A stretch of 15,151 nt of DNA, taken from DATLZC01 sp037444005. Its GTDB lineage: Bacteria; Chloroflexota; Dehalococcoidia; DSTF01; JACRBR01. Position 1 is the first letter of the stretch. Each line of letters starts with the position of its first letter. Below the pieces are notes generated by a model. The model was given only the letters and a program-made list of their open reading frames with translations. It searched no databases and had not been told where the DNA came from. Both the position numbers and the translations under genes were made by a program. Below, in pieces: positions 5,730 through 13,217 of this stretch. The DNA lies in the NCBI GenBank assembly GCA_037444005.1, contig JBBING010000057.1, positions 1 to 15,151 of the forward strand. Direction: 5' to 3'.

Positions 5730-7139
5730 ATGCCGGACGACACCGAGGCGCTGCTCAGGCGGCTCCGCGCCGAGCTCGGCCCGGGGCGCGTCGACGCGCG
5801 CAAGGCGGCGCGCGAGGAACGGATGCTCGACGCCCTCGGGCCCGGACGCGGATCCGCGGCGGAAGGCGTCGCGCCGGCGTTACCCCTCGCGGTGATTCTG
5901 CCCCGCAGCGCCGACGAGGTCGCGGCCGCTCTCCGCATCGCTAGCGAAACGAGGACGCCGGTCGTCGCGTACGGCGGGGGTACCGGCCTGATGGGAGGCG
6001 CCCGCTCCATCCGCCCCGGACTCGTCATCGACCTCCGCCACCTCGACCGCATTTGCGAGGTGGACCCAGCGAGCGGCTACGTCTGGGTCGAAGCGGGCGC
6101 GGTGCTGGACCGAGTCAACCGCGAGCTGGAGCCTCACGGCCTCATGCTCGGGCACGACCCCTGGACGGTGGGTCTCGCCACGGTCGGCGGGGCGATCTCG
6201 ACCAACGGCCTCGGCTTCCTGGGCGGCGCGTACGGCAGCATGGGCGACCAGACCCTCGCCGTTGAGGCGGCGCTCGCAAACGGAATCCTCGTCCGCACGC
6301 GGCCGGTATGGCCTCGTTCGGCGGGGTTCGACCTATCCCGGCTGTTCATCGGAACCGAGGGGGCGTTCGGCATCGTGACGGCGGCGGCGCTGCGGGCGTA
6401 TCCGCTGCCGGAGGAGCGCCGGCTGCTCGGCTTCCGCTTCCGTCGCTTCGAGGACGGCTTCGAGGCGGTGATGGCGCTGTTCGCCCGGGGAATCGCGCCG
6501 GCCGTGCTCGACTACGGCGACCGCTTCGCCCCCGGAGGCGGGGCCCGTGTCGAAGCCGAGCCGCCGACGCTGTATCTCGGCTTCGACGGGGCGCGCGCGG
6601 TGGTCGACGCGCAGGCGTCGCTGGCTGCGGCGGCCTGCGAAGCCACGGGCGGCCGCGCGCTCCCGGAAGCGGACGTTCGCCGCTTCTGGGAACGCCGCCA
6701 CGACATCGCCGAGCGGTTCGCGCGCGCTCGACAGCGGCGGCGCGGTGCCCTGCCTCGGGCCGACGGCGCCTTCGACTACCTACACGTCTCTCTGCCTGCG
6801 TCCCGCGTGCTCGCCTACCGCGAGGCGGCCATGGCGCTCGCGGCGGACCGGGGAGTCGACGTGCTGGAGACCGGGCTCTGGGTGCGGCCGGGGCTCTTCT
6901 CGATGGTGTTCTTCACTGCGGGCTCAGACGACGCCACGGCACGGTTGGCGCGGGTCATCGACGACTGCCTGCGGCTCGCCCTTCGGGAGGGCGGCTCCAT
7001 CGAATACTGCCACGGGGTCGGCCTGCGGCTGGCGCACCTGATGGCGGAGGAGCACGGGGCCGGCCTGGACGCGCTGCGAGCCCTGAAGCGCGCGCTCGAC
7101 CCGGCGGGCGTTCTCAACCCGGGGAAGGGCGGCCTGTGA
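5730..7139 (+). CDS. FAD-linked oxidase of the GlcD / alkyl-DHAP synthase-like (PCMH) family
   Basis: This encodes 469 residues. The N-terminal PCMH-type FAD-binding domain is clear. VVAYGGGTGLMGGARSI (78-94) is the pyrophosphate-binding loop. VIDLRHLDRI follows, and then GLATVGGAISTNGLGFLGGAYGSMGD (148-173, described by its GGAxSTNG core) binds the flavin. LFIGTEGAFGIVT (205-217) completes the site. The C-terminal half has the oxidase cap fold and ends with YCHGVGLRLAHLM and LDPAGVLNPGKGGL, as in glycolate oxidase GlcD, D-lactate dehydrogenase and alkyldihydroxyacetonephosphate synthase proteins. It probably oxidises a 2-hydroxy acid or similar compound; the substrate is unknown. The start at 5730 is preferred because the domain begins soon after it; an in-frame ATG at 5664 adds 22 unlike residues, and neither has a strong ribosome-binding site. 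No GlcE/GlcF partner lies nearby. Confidence 0.85.
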   Translation: MPDDTEALLRRLRAELGPGRVDARKAAREERMLDALGPGRGSAAEGVAPALPLAVILPRSADEVAAALRIASETRTPVVAYGGGTGLMGGARSIRPGLVIDLRHLDRICEVDPASGYVWVEAGAVLDRVNRELEPHGLMLGHDPWTVGLATVGGAISTNGLGFLGGAYGSMGDQTLAVEAALANGILVRTRPVWPRSAGFDLSRLFIGTEGAFGIVTAAALRAYPLPEERRLLGFRFRRFEDGFEAVMALFARGIAPAVLDYGDRFAPGGGARVEAEPPTLYLGFDGARAVVDAQASLAAAACEATGGRALPEADVRRFWERRHDIAERFARARQRRRGALPRADGAFDYLHVSLPASRVLAYREAAMALAADRGVDVLETGLWVRPGLFSMVFFTAGSDDATARLARVIDDCLRLALREGGSIEYCHGVGLRLAHLMAEEHGAGLDALRALKRALDPAGVLNPGKGGL

Positions 7140-7197
7140 GCCGCTGCACGCTTCCGCCGGTTGATCGCAGGGCGCCGATGGCCTACAAGTAGGGGTC

Positions 7198-8028
7198 GTG
7201 ACGCCGCGCGAAGGATTCGTCGAACGGAACGGCGCGCTCCTCCATTACACGGACTGGGGCGGCGATGGTCCGCCGCTGATCCTGGTGCACGCCACCAGCT
7301 TCTTCGGGAAGATCTGGAAGCCCGTGGCGGAGGCGTTGCGTGGGAGGTTTCGTGTCGTCACGCCCGACCAGCGGGGCCACGGCGACAGCGGCCCGCCCGA
7401 AGACGGCTACACGTTCGAGACCTTCGCCGAGGACCTGCACGCAGTCATCGAGCATCTCGGTTTCGAGAAGGTGTTCGCGGCGGGCCATTCGTCCGGAGGA
7501 ACCACCCTCGCGCTGCATGCCGCGCTGTACCCCGGCGTCATCACCCGCATGGCGCTCATCGAACCTATCCTCGTGGCGCCGCCGTTCGTCCGCCGAGGCC
7601 CGAACCCCATGGCCGACCAGGCGCGGAGGCGCCGGCCTGTCTGGGACAGTCCCGACGCTATGTACCAGGCGTACCGCTCTCGTCCGCCATTCGACACCTG
7701 GCGCGACGACCTTGTGCGGCTCTACGCGGAGGAAGGCACGCGCCCGGTGGAAGGCGGCTATGAGCTGAAGTGCCTGCCGGAGTTCGAGGCGCGCTTCTAC
7801 GAAGCGGTGACGGCCCTCGACCCATGGCCGTACCTCGAGCGGATCGACTGTCCCACGCTGGTCGCATGGGCGGAGCGCGGCCGGCCAGCGCCGATGTTCG
7901 ACCGTGAAGCGGTGGGACGCGCGATCCGCGGCTCGCGCACCATCGTCATCCCCGACGCCACGCATTTCGTCCCTATGGAGCGGCCGGAGGAGGTCGCTGA
8001 GCTGCTCGCCGGGTGGTTCCTGGGCTAG
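7198..8028 (+). CDS. Alpha/beta-fold hydrolase
   Basis: This encodes 276 residues from a GTG start; the next in-frame methionine lies past the nucleophile, so GTG 7198 is required. The alpha/beta-hydrolase order is complete. LILVHATSFFG (27-37) forms the oxyanion region. DQRGHGDS (57-64) is present. The nucleophile elbow is GHSSGG with Ser98. The distal catalytic His256 lies in DATHFVPME, and an acidic residue in VAWAERGRP (about Glu226) could complete the triad. The sequence resembles haloalkane dehalogenase/esterase/meta-cleavage-product hydrolase relatives, but a Ser nucleophile rules out dehalogenase chemistry. The substrate is unknown. It lies 58 bases after the FAD oxidase and 12 bases before a dienelactone-hydrolase-family gene, suggesting a small catabolic operon. 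Confidence 0.87.
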   Translation: MTPREGFVERNGALLHYTDWGGDGPPLILVHATSFFGKIWKPVAEALRGRFRVVTPDQRGHGDSGPPEDGYTFETFAEDLHAVIEHLGFEKVFAAGHSSGGTTLALHAALYPGVITRMALIEPILVAPPFVRRGPNPMADQARRRRPVWDSPDAMYQAYRSRPPFDTWRDDLVRLYAEEGTRPVEGGYELKCLPEFEARFYEAVTALDPWPYLERIDCPTLVAWAERGRPAPMFDREAVGRAIRGSRTIVIPDATHFVPMERPEEVAELLAGWFLG

Positions 8029-8040
8029 AGGGAGGTCGCC

Positions 8041-8748
8041 ATGCCCGCACGATGGGACACCGTCCAGGTCGACGGAGCGCCGATGCGCTGCTATGTGACC
8101 GTGCCGGAGGGCCCCGGGCCCTTTCCGGCGGTGATCGTCATCCAGCATGCCGGCGGCGTCGACGCGTTCGTCCAGACGATGACCGACCGCATCGCCGAAG
8201 CCGGGTTCGTGGGCGTCGCGCCCGACCTCTATCACCGTGAGGGTCCCTCGAGCGCGGACGACCCCATGACGCGCATGGGCCGGCTGCGCGACCGGACGAT
8301 CATCGCCGATGTGAACGCGGCTATCGAGCACGCGAAGACGCTCCCCGAAGTTCGCGCCGACCGAATCGGCATCACCGGCTTCTGCATGGGCGGGCGCGTG
8401 GCCTACCTGATGGCGACGAAGCGGCCGGATCTGAAGGCCGCGGTGGTGTTCTACGGGGGGAACATCTTCGTGCCGTGGGGTGAAGGGCCGTCGCCGTTCG
8501 ATGGGACGGCGGATATCGCCTGTCCCATCCTCGGGCTGTTCGGAGAGGACGACCCGAACCCGAGCCCGAGCGACGTCGCCCGGCTGGACGCCGAGCTCAC
8601 GAGGCTCGGCAAGCCGCACGAGTTCCACTCGTACGCCGGCGCGGAACATGCCTTCATGAACGAAGGCAGGCCGAGCTACCGACCCGACGCCGCGCGCGAT
8701 GCCTGGCAGAAGTGCATAGCCTGGTTCGACCGCTATCTGAAGTCGTGA
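8041..8748 (+). CDS. Dienelactone hydrolase family protein
   Basis: This encodes 235 residues with a strong ribosome-binding site, AGGGAGGT (8029-8036). It has the family's Cys-type alpha/beta-hydrolase triad: Cys115 in GFCMGGR, Asp171 in FGEDDPNPS and His203 in AEHAFMNE. VAPDLYHREG (59-68) is also characteristic. Family members open lactone rings such as dienelactone in chlorocatechol degradation, and many act on other esters. The residue of classical dienelactone hydrolase that restrains the Cys (a Glu in a QEIFG-like segment) appears here as His36 in IQHAGGVD, so the substrate may differ from dienelactone. It ends in a four-base GTGA overlap with the next gene. Confidence 0.9.
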   Translation: MPARWDTVQVDGAPMRCYVTVPEGPGPFPAVIVIQHAGGVDAFVQTMTDRIAEAGFVGVAPDLYHREGPSSADDPMTRMGRLRDRTIIADVNAAIEHAKTLPEVRADRIGITGFCMGGRVAYLMATKRPDLKAAVVFYGGNIFVPWGEGPSPFDGTADIACPILGLFGEDDPNPSPSDVARLDAELTRLGKPHEFHSYAGAEHAFMNEGRPSYRPDAARDAWQKCIAWFDRYLKS

Positions 8749-9044
8749 CGCCGGACGTCATCGGCCCCGGAGAGCTCAAGGTCGTGAGCGCATGGTCGCC
8801 CGCTCGCGACGTGTCCGGGGAGGTCGAGGAGGTCTTGCGGGCGAACGTCCGGCCCGAAGACATCCGGAAGCTGTGGGACGCGACGTTCCTCGTGTACACG
8901 GAGGCGTCCCAGGCGGAGATCCGCGACTGGCTCGCCGGACGCCTCTCCGAGGGCGACGGCGTGTTCGTCGCGGCCTTCGAGCGCTGGTCGTCGTGGGGCC
9001 GGGCGTCGGATCACCGCGCGTGGCTGCTCCGCCGGGGACACTGA
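8745..9044 (+). CDS. Unrecognised 99-residue protein
   Basis: The start GTG 8745 overlaps the upstream TGA as GTGA, the usual sign of translational coupling. An alternative ATG at 8712 would overlap more deeply. I do not recognise the family. The sequence has no signal peptide or membrane segment. Its composition is mixed alpha/beta, with an acidic central part (RPEDIRKLWDATFLVY, AEIRDWLAG) and a Trp/Arg-rich C-terminus (FERWSSWGRASDHRAWLLRR). Codon usage and GC look like the neighbours. It ends 7 bases from the convergent acyl-CoA dehydrogenase stop. Coupling to the dienelactone-hydrolase-like gene suggests a related role, but no function can be assigned. Confidence 0.6.
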   Translation: MTPDVIGPGELKVVSAWSPARDVSGEVEEVLRANVRPEDIRKLWDATFLVYTEASQAEIRDWLAGRLSEGDGVFVAAFERWSSWGRASDHRAWLLRRGH

Positions 9045-9051
9045 CCCGCGG

Positions 9052-10299
9052 TCACACCCGGTAGTGGTCGATGATGCGCCTGGCGGCGGCGAGCCCCAGG
9101 ACCTCGTTGACCCCGTCCTCGATCATCGAGGCGCGGGCGTCCCGGAACAGCTTCTCCACGAGGAACTCCTTGCTCAGGCCGTAGCCGCCGCAGAGCTGAA
9201 TCGCGTCGCTGGCGACCTCGAACGCCGTCTGCGTGCTCTGGACCTTGGCGGCGATCGAGTACTCCGTCGACGGCGGCGTCGTGGTGCGGTTGTAGATGGA
9301 GACGGCGCGCGACAGGGCGCGAGCGGCTTCCACCTTGCGGAACATGTGGAAGAGCTTGTCCTGCACGAGCTGGTGTTCACAGATGGGCTTCCCGCCCTGT
9401 ACCCGCTGGCGGGTGTAGGCGAGCGCTTCCTCGAAGGCCGCGCGGGCGACGCCCGTGAACGTGGTGCTCATGCCTGCGTTGGCGCCCGCCAGGATGCTGT
9501 CGATGACCGCGGGGTAGGCGTCGGGCTCGACGAGCATGTAGTGCTTGGGGATGCGGACGTTGTCGAGAAAGATCTCGCCCTGGTTCAGGTCGCGCTGCCC
9601 TAGCTTGTTCAGCGGCGGCCCCTTCGTCACGCCGGGCAGGTCGAGCGGCACCACGGCGACGCCGCCGCCGTTCATGCCGCGCGATGGGTCGATCGTGAGG
9701 AACATGCAGGCGTGGGTGGCGATGGTGCCGTTGGACACCCAGGCCGACTTCTGTCCGTTGAGGATCCAGTCGTCACCGTCGCGCCGGGCGTGCACCTGGA
9801 ACGTAATCTTCGGATTCCGGAACTGCTCGGTCCCGAAGAGCAGCGTGTCGGAGCCGTGATCGGGCTCCGTGATCCCCCAGCAGCCGATGTATTTCCCCTC
9901 GCGGTCGTTCACGTACGGCATGACGATCTCGTCCATGAGCGCCTTGTTCCCAGTGAGGGCCGCGTAGCGGGCGGCGAAGGCGAAGGGGAACGCGGTGACG
10001 CCGAGGCTGATGGAAAGCCCGCACGAGCCCCAGCCGAGCTCTTCGCCCACCAGGTGGGCCTCGAGCGGCCCGAGGTTGGCGCCGCCGAGCTCCTCCGGAA
10101 ACGACCGCAGGTGATAGCCCTGCTGGTACGCCTGCCGGAACACATCCCACAATGGCGAGCCCGGCGCGATGACCTCTTCGGGCGACATGCGGTCGAGCGC
10201 CACCGACGCCGGGCGAAGGACCTCGGCGGCGAAGCGATGCGCCTGTTCGCGGAGCGCGTTCTGTTCAGGCGTGAGGGTCTTGTCGAGCTCCAGGTACAT
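9052..10299 (-). CDS. Acyl-CoA dehydrogenase
   Basis: This encodes 415 residues. The start at 10299 was chosen for the ribosome-binding site GGGGAGG (10306-10312, reverse strand) and because the family N-terminus (LTPEQNALREQAHRFAAE) begins at once; an upstream extension to 10461 runs through the divergent promoter region. The domains are an N-terminal helical region with FPEELGGANLG (67-77), a middle beta-domain with the FAD-contact motif GITEPDHGSDT (142-152) and NGQKSAWVSNG (181-191), and a C-terminal helical domain. Near the C-terminus, MIEDGVNEVLGL (392-403) aligns with the loop carrying the catalytic base in many acyl-CoA dehydrogenases, giving Glu394 as candidate base. It oxidises an acyl-CoA to the 2-enoyl-CoA and passes electrons to ETF. 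Chain-length preference is unknown. It is divergent to an MFS exporter and probably coregulated with it. Confidence 0.9.
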   Translation of the reverse strand: MYLELDKTLTPEQNALREQAHRFAAEVLRPASVALDRMSPEEVIAPGSPLWDVFRQAYQQGYHLRSFPEELGGANLGPLEAHLVGEELGWGSCGLSISLGVTAFPFAFAARYAALTGNKALMDEIVMPYVNDREGKYIGCWGITEPDHGSDTLLFGTEQFRNPKITFQVHARRDGDDWILNGQKSAWVSNGTIATHACMFLTIDPSRGMNGGGVAVVPLDLPGVTKGPPLNKLGQRDLNQGEIFLDNVRIPKHYMLVEPDAYPAVIDSILAGANAGMSTTFTGVARAAFEEALAYTRQRVQGGKPICEHQLVQDKLFHMFRKVEAARALSRAVSIYNRTTTPPSTEYSIAAKVQSTQTAFEVASDAIQLCGGYGLSKEFLVEKLFRDARASMIEDGVNEVLGLAAARRIIDHYRV

Positions 10300-10348
10300 G
10301 AATCGCCTCCCCTTCGCGTCACGAGCTTCCTTCGGGACCGGTGGCCGT

Positions 10349-10377
10349 CTTGTAGCGGACGGCGGGGCTGCGGTCAG
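10349..10377 (-). promoter_or_regulatory. Promoter of the acyl-CoA dehydrogenase gene
   Basis: On the reverse strand CTGACC (-35, 10377-10372) and TACAAG (-10, 10354-10349) are separated by exactly 17 bases. The expected start near 10342 gives a leader of about 40 bases with a clear ribosome-binding site. The -35 is next to the inverted repeat at 10379-10413. Confidence 0.5.
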
Positions 10378-10378
10378 G

Positions 10379-10413
10379 GGCCGAACGTCGATGGATGGGG
10401 TGGACGTTCGGCC
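10379..10413. promoter_or_regulatory. 11-bp inverted repeat, putative operator shared by divergent promoters
   Basis: GGCCGAACGTC and GACGTTCGGCC are perfect inverted copies separated by 13 bases (centre-to-centre 24 bases). The element sits one base from the -35 of the reverse-strand promoter and 6 bases from the -35 of the forward-strand promoter. This is a typical place for a regulator controlling both. ACGTT is repeated further downstream at 10417-10421. The regulator is not in this window. A hairpin acting at RNA level is less likely, because the repeat lies upstream of both predicted start sites. Confidence 0.6.
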
Positions 10414-10419
10414 TGTACG

Positions 10420-10448
10420 TTGACGTGAAGGTGAGGGGGCTCTAGCAT
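10420..10448 (+). promoter_or_regulatory. Promoter of the MFS transporter gene
   Basis: TTGACG (10420-10425) and TAGCAT (10443-10448) are separated by 17 bases, a good match to a housekeeping-sigma promoter. The predicted start is near 10455. AAAGGG (10464-10469) lies 9 bases before the GTG start codon at 10479. Confidence 0.65.
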
Positions 10449-10478
10449 CGGGGAGGCGCACAGAAAGGGCGCCCCGGC

Positions 10479-11741
10479 GTGGTCGAAGAAGCGGTCCGTC
10501 CCTCGTTTGCGGAAGCGGCGCCGCGCTCGACGCGGCTGCCCGCTACCTTCGCGTCGCTGCGATACCGCGACTACCGCTTCCTGTGGCTCGGACAGCTCGG
10601 GCACTCGGCGTCGCTCTGGATGGAGCAGATTGTGCGGCCGGTGCTCATCTTGCAGCTCACCAACTCGGCGCTCATGGTGGGCCTCGTCGTCGCGGCGCGC
10701 ATGACGCCCATGCTGTTGTTCGGACTGCTGGCGGGCGTCGCCGCTGACCGCTTCGACCGGAAGCGCATCCTGCTGACGACGCAGTTTGTGACCATGTCCA
10801 TTCATTTCCTGATGGCGTTCCTGGTGCTGTCGGACGCCATCCAGCCGTGGTACATCTTCGTGACCACGTTCGTGTCGGGGACGTCGATGGCGTTCAATCA
10901 GCCGGCGCGTCAGTCGCTCATCCCGAAGCTCGTGCCGAAGGAGGCGCTGCTGAACGCCGTCGCGCTCAACACGGCGGGGCTGAACACGATGCGTGTGCTG
11001 GGGCCGTCGGTGGCGGGCGTGCTGTTGCTGTCGGGCGTGGGCCCGGTCTATCTGCTGAACGGGGCGCTCATCGGGGCGGTGATGGCTGTGACGGTGGCGA
11101 TGCGTGTGCCCTTCGAGCCGCGCGCGCCGGAAAGCACGGGACCGTGGCTCGGCGACCTGAAGGAGAGCTTCGCGTTCCTGGGCAGGAATCCTGCCGTCCT
11201 CTCGGTGGTCGGCCCGGCGCTCATCCTCTTCGTGTTCGGGTTCCCGTATCAGAGCGTGTTCGTGCCGCTCTTCGCGAAGAAGGTGCTCGATCTCGGGGAC
11301 TCGGGTGTCGGGGCGCTGGTCGCGTGCACGGGGGCGGGGGCCATCATCGGGTCGCTGGTGATGGCGTCACAGACGGAGCTGCGCAGGCGCGGGATGCTGC
11401 TGCTCGCGTTCCTCGCGCTGTTCAGCGCGGGGCTGCTCGTGTTCTCCCGCTCGTCGATTCTCGGGCTTTCGGTGGTCGCCCTCATGGCGACGGCCAGCAT
11501 GAGCACATCGTACATGGCGCTCACCAACAGCTCGCTGTTGGAGCTTAGCCCGCCGGAGCTGCACGGCCGCGTCATGAGCCTGATGAGCCTGGACCGAGGC
11601 TTGGTTCCCCTCGGGGCGACCATCGCTGGCGCGCTGGCGTCGACGCTCGGGCCGCAAGACGGACTCATGGTCATGGCGTTGGTCTGTCTCGGGCTGACGG
11701 CGTTGACGGCCATGAGCGCCCCGGCGGTCCGCCGTCTGTGA
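10479..11741 (+). CDS. MFS transporter, MFS_3 / EntS-like exporter
   Basis: This encodes 420 residues from GTG 10479; the next in-frame ATG lies inside the first helices. It has the hydrophobic pattern of a 12-helix major facilitator. LRYRDYRFLWLGQLGHSASLW (27-47, described by its RDYR-FLW core) precedes the first helix. The loop motif GVAADRFDRKRIL (86-98) is the MFS A-motif. PARQSLIPKLVP and LNTAGLNTMRVLGPSVAG in the middle are typical of the enterobactin-exporter-like MFS_3 subgroup. Such proteins export small molecules by proton antiport; the substrate is unknown. It is divergent to an acyl-CoA dehydrogenase with a shared palindrome. Export of a compound related to that enzyme's substrate is an inference. 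Confidence 0.87.
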   Translation: MVEEAVRPSFAEAAPRSTRLPATFASLRYRDYRFLWLGQLGHSASLWMEQIVRPVLILQLTNSALMVGLVVAARMTPMLLFGLLAGVAADRFDRKRILLTTQFVTMSIHFLMAFLVLSDAIQPWYIFVTTFVSGTSMAFNQPARQSLIPKLVPKEALLNAVALNTAGLNTMRVLGPSVAGVLLLSGVGPVYLLNGALIGAVMAVTVAMRVPFEPRAPESTGPWLGDLKESFAFLGRNPAVLSVVGPALILFVFGFPYQSVFVPLFAKKVLDLGDSGVGALVACTGAGAIIGSLVMASQTELRRRGMLLLAFLALFSAGLLVFSRSSILGLSVVALMATASMSTSYMALTNSSLLELSPPELHGRVMSLMSLDRGLVPLGATIAGALASTLGPQDGLMVMALVCLGLTALTAMSAPAVRRL

Positions 11742-11763
11742 GGCTCGAGCGCGGCGGGAGGAG

Positions 11764-11769
11764 TACAAT
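11764..11769 (+). promoter_or_regulatory. Possible -10 element of the second acyl-CoA dehydrogenase gene
   Basis: TACAAT lies 22 bases after the MFS stop and about 90 bases before ATG 11861. No convincing -35 hexamer lies 16-18 bases upstream, so the call rests on the hexamer alone. Confidence 0.35.
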
Positions 11770-11860
11770 CGTCCCGTTCGGCCCTGTCGGATGGCGGGCG
11801 GGCCGTTTAGGCTATCGCGAGAATACAAGGCCGCCGCCGGGCGGCGAGCGAGGAGAGGCC

Positions 11861-13120
11861 ATGCTGCGTCTGAACGTCAAGCCAGTGCCGACGCTGTCGG
11901 ACCGCATCAACGAAATCCGCAAACTCACGGCGGACATCGTCAACAAGGAGATTCTGCCGAACGAGAACATCCTCTGGCGCTGGGGCGAGGACGGCCGGGT
12001 CAGCGAGAGCGAACTCGAGGAGGCGCGACAGCTCCGCGAGGAGGTCAAGCGCAAGGTGAAGGAGGCGGGCCTGTGGGCGCCGCACCTCCCCGTCGAATAC
12101 GGCGGTGCCGGCCTGAACTTCCTCGAACACGCCTACATGAACGAAGTGCTCGCCTACGCCGTGGGGGCGGCGTCGCTGTTCGGCGTCGTGGCGCCGAACT
12201 CCGGCAACCAGACCATCCTCCTGAAGTACGGGACCGAGGAGCAGAAGAAAAAGTGGCTCATCCCCCTGATCGAGGGGAAGATGGAGTCGGGCTTTTCGAT
12301 GACGGAGCCCGACCAGCCGGGGTCGGATCCGCGCGCTATTCAGACGACGGCGCGGCGCGACGGCGACGAGTGGGTCATCAACGGGCACAAGTGGTTCACG
12401 TCGAACGGCAAGCGGGCCGACTTCTTCATCGTGATGTGCCGCACGGAAGACCCCGACGCGCCGGGCGACGCCAACTCGAAGATGACACAGATCATCGTCC
12501 CGCGGGACACCCCGGGCGTGCACATTGTGCGCGGGATCAACGTCTGGGGCCGCGAAAGCGACCACTGCGAGATCATCTACGACAACGTGCGGGTGCCACT
12601 GACGAACGCGCTCGGCGCGCCGGGTTCGGGGCATCAGGCGGCGCAGGACAGGCTGGGCGCCGGACGCGTCTACCACTGCATGAACTCGGTAGGCCAGATG
12701 TGGCGCGCCTTCGATCTGATGGTCGAGCGAATCATGACGCGCCAGGTCCACGGCGGCCTTCTCGAGACGAAACAGTTCATGCAGGGCTTCATCGCGGACT
12801 CGTACATCGATATCCAGGCCGCCCGGCTGATGACGATTCACACGGCCGAAAAGATCGAGAGCGGCGCAGACCCGCGGACCGACATCTCCGCCATCAAAGT
12901 CTTCGTGCCTGCCGCCTACCACCGAGTCGTCGACCGGGCGATTCAGGTCTGGGGCGCGGCGGGCGTGTCGGGCGATCTGCCGCTCTACGCGATGTACCAG
13001 GGCGCGCGTGTGCTGCGGCTCGCTGACGGACCCGACGAGGTGCACAAGATCCTCATCGCCAAGAACATCCTCAAGCACTACCACTCGGCGGCCGGGTGGG
13101 GATGGGACTTCGGCAACTGA
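11861..13120 (+). CDS. Acyl-CoA dehydrogenase, ACAD10/11-like
   Basis: This encodes 419 residues. ATG 11861 follows AGGAGAGG (11851-11858); an upstream in-frame extension from 11738 is rejected as it lacks family character. The domains are an N-terminal helical region with WAPHLPVEYGGAGLNF (72-87), FAD/substrate motifs SMTEPDQPGSDPRAIQTTA (146-164), NGHKWFTSNG (174-183), NVWGRESDHCEI (227-238), and the C-terminal helical domain with RLGAGRVYHCM (264-274). The C-terminal motif ADGPDEVHK (388-396) is characteristic of ACAD10/11-like enzymes and places Asp389 where many relatives have the catalytic Glu. Relatives handle long, branched or 4-hydroxylated acyl-CoAs; in human ACAD10/11 a kinase domain is fused, and it is absent here. 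The substrate here is unknown. It has 92% sequence-length agreement with the acyl-CoA dehydrogenase core only in the sense of covering all three domains without truncation. Confidence 0.88.
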   Translation: MLRLNVKPVPTLSDRINEIRKLTADIVNKEILPNENILWRWGEDGRVSESELEEARQLREEVKRKVKEAGLWAPHLPVEYGGAGLNFLEHAYMNEVLAYAVGAASLFGVVAPNSGNQTILLKYGTEEQKKKWLIPLIEGKMESGFSMTEPDQPGSDPRAIQTTARRDGDEWVINGHKWFTSNGKRADFFIVMCRTEDPDAPGDANSKMTQIIVPRDTPGVHIVRGINVWGRESDHCEIIYDNVRVPLTNALGAPGSGHQAAQDRLGAGRVYHCMNSVGQMWRAFDLMVERIMTRQVHGGLLETKQFMQGFIADSYIDIQAARLMTIHTAEKIESGADPRTDISAIKVFVPAAYHRVVDRAIQVWGAAGVSGDLPLYAMYQGARVLRLADGPDEVHKILIAKNILKHYHSAAGWGWDFGN

Positions 13121-13148
13121 GGCTGGCCCGCGTCGCTGGAGCGCTGGT

Positions 13149-13184
13149 CGCGCCGGACCTCCCTGCGGGGCGTCGTCCGGCGCG
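13149..13184 (+). terminator. Terminator after the second acyl-CoA dehydrogenase gene
   Basis: A perfect 10-bp inverted repeat, CGCGCCGGAC / GTCCGGCGCG, encloses a 16-base loop that itself contains CCC/GGG. It is followed by TAATCCTTT. It lies 28 bases after the stop codon and before the next gene's GTG. The T tract is short. Confidence 0.6.
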
Positions 13185-13217
13185 TAATCCTTTGCGGCGC
13201 TCGTTCGTTTCTCGACG

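Noticed and set aside
7183..8649. 488-residue reverse-strand open frame opposite the two hydrolases
   Set aside because: It is an antisense shadow of two genes with full catalytic motifs, and its composition is typical of a GC-rich complementary frame.
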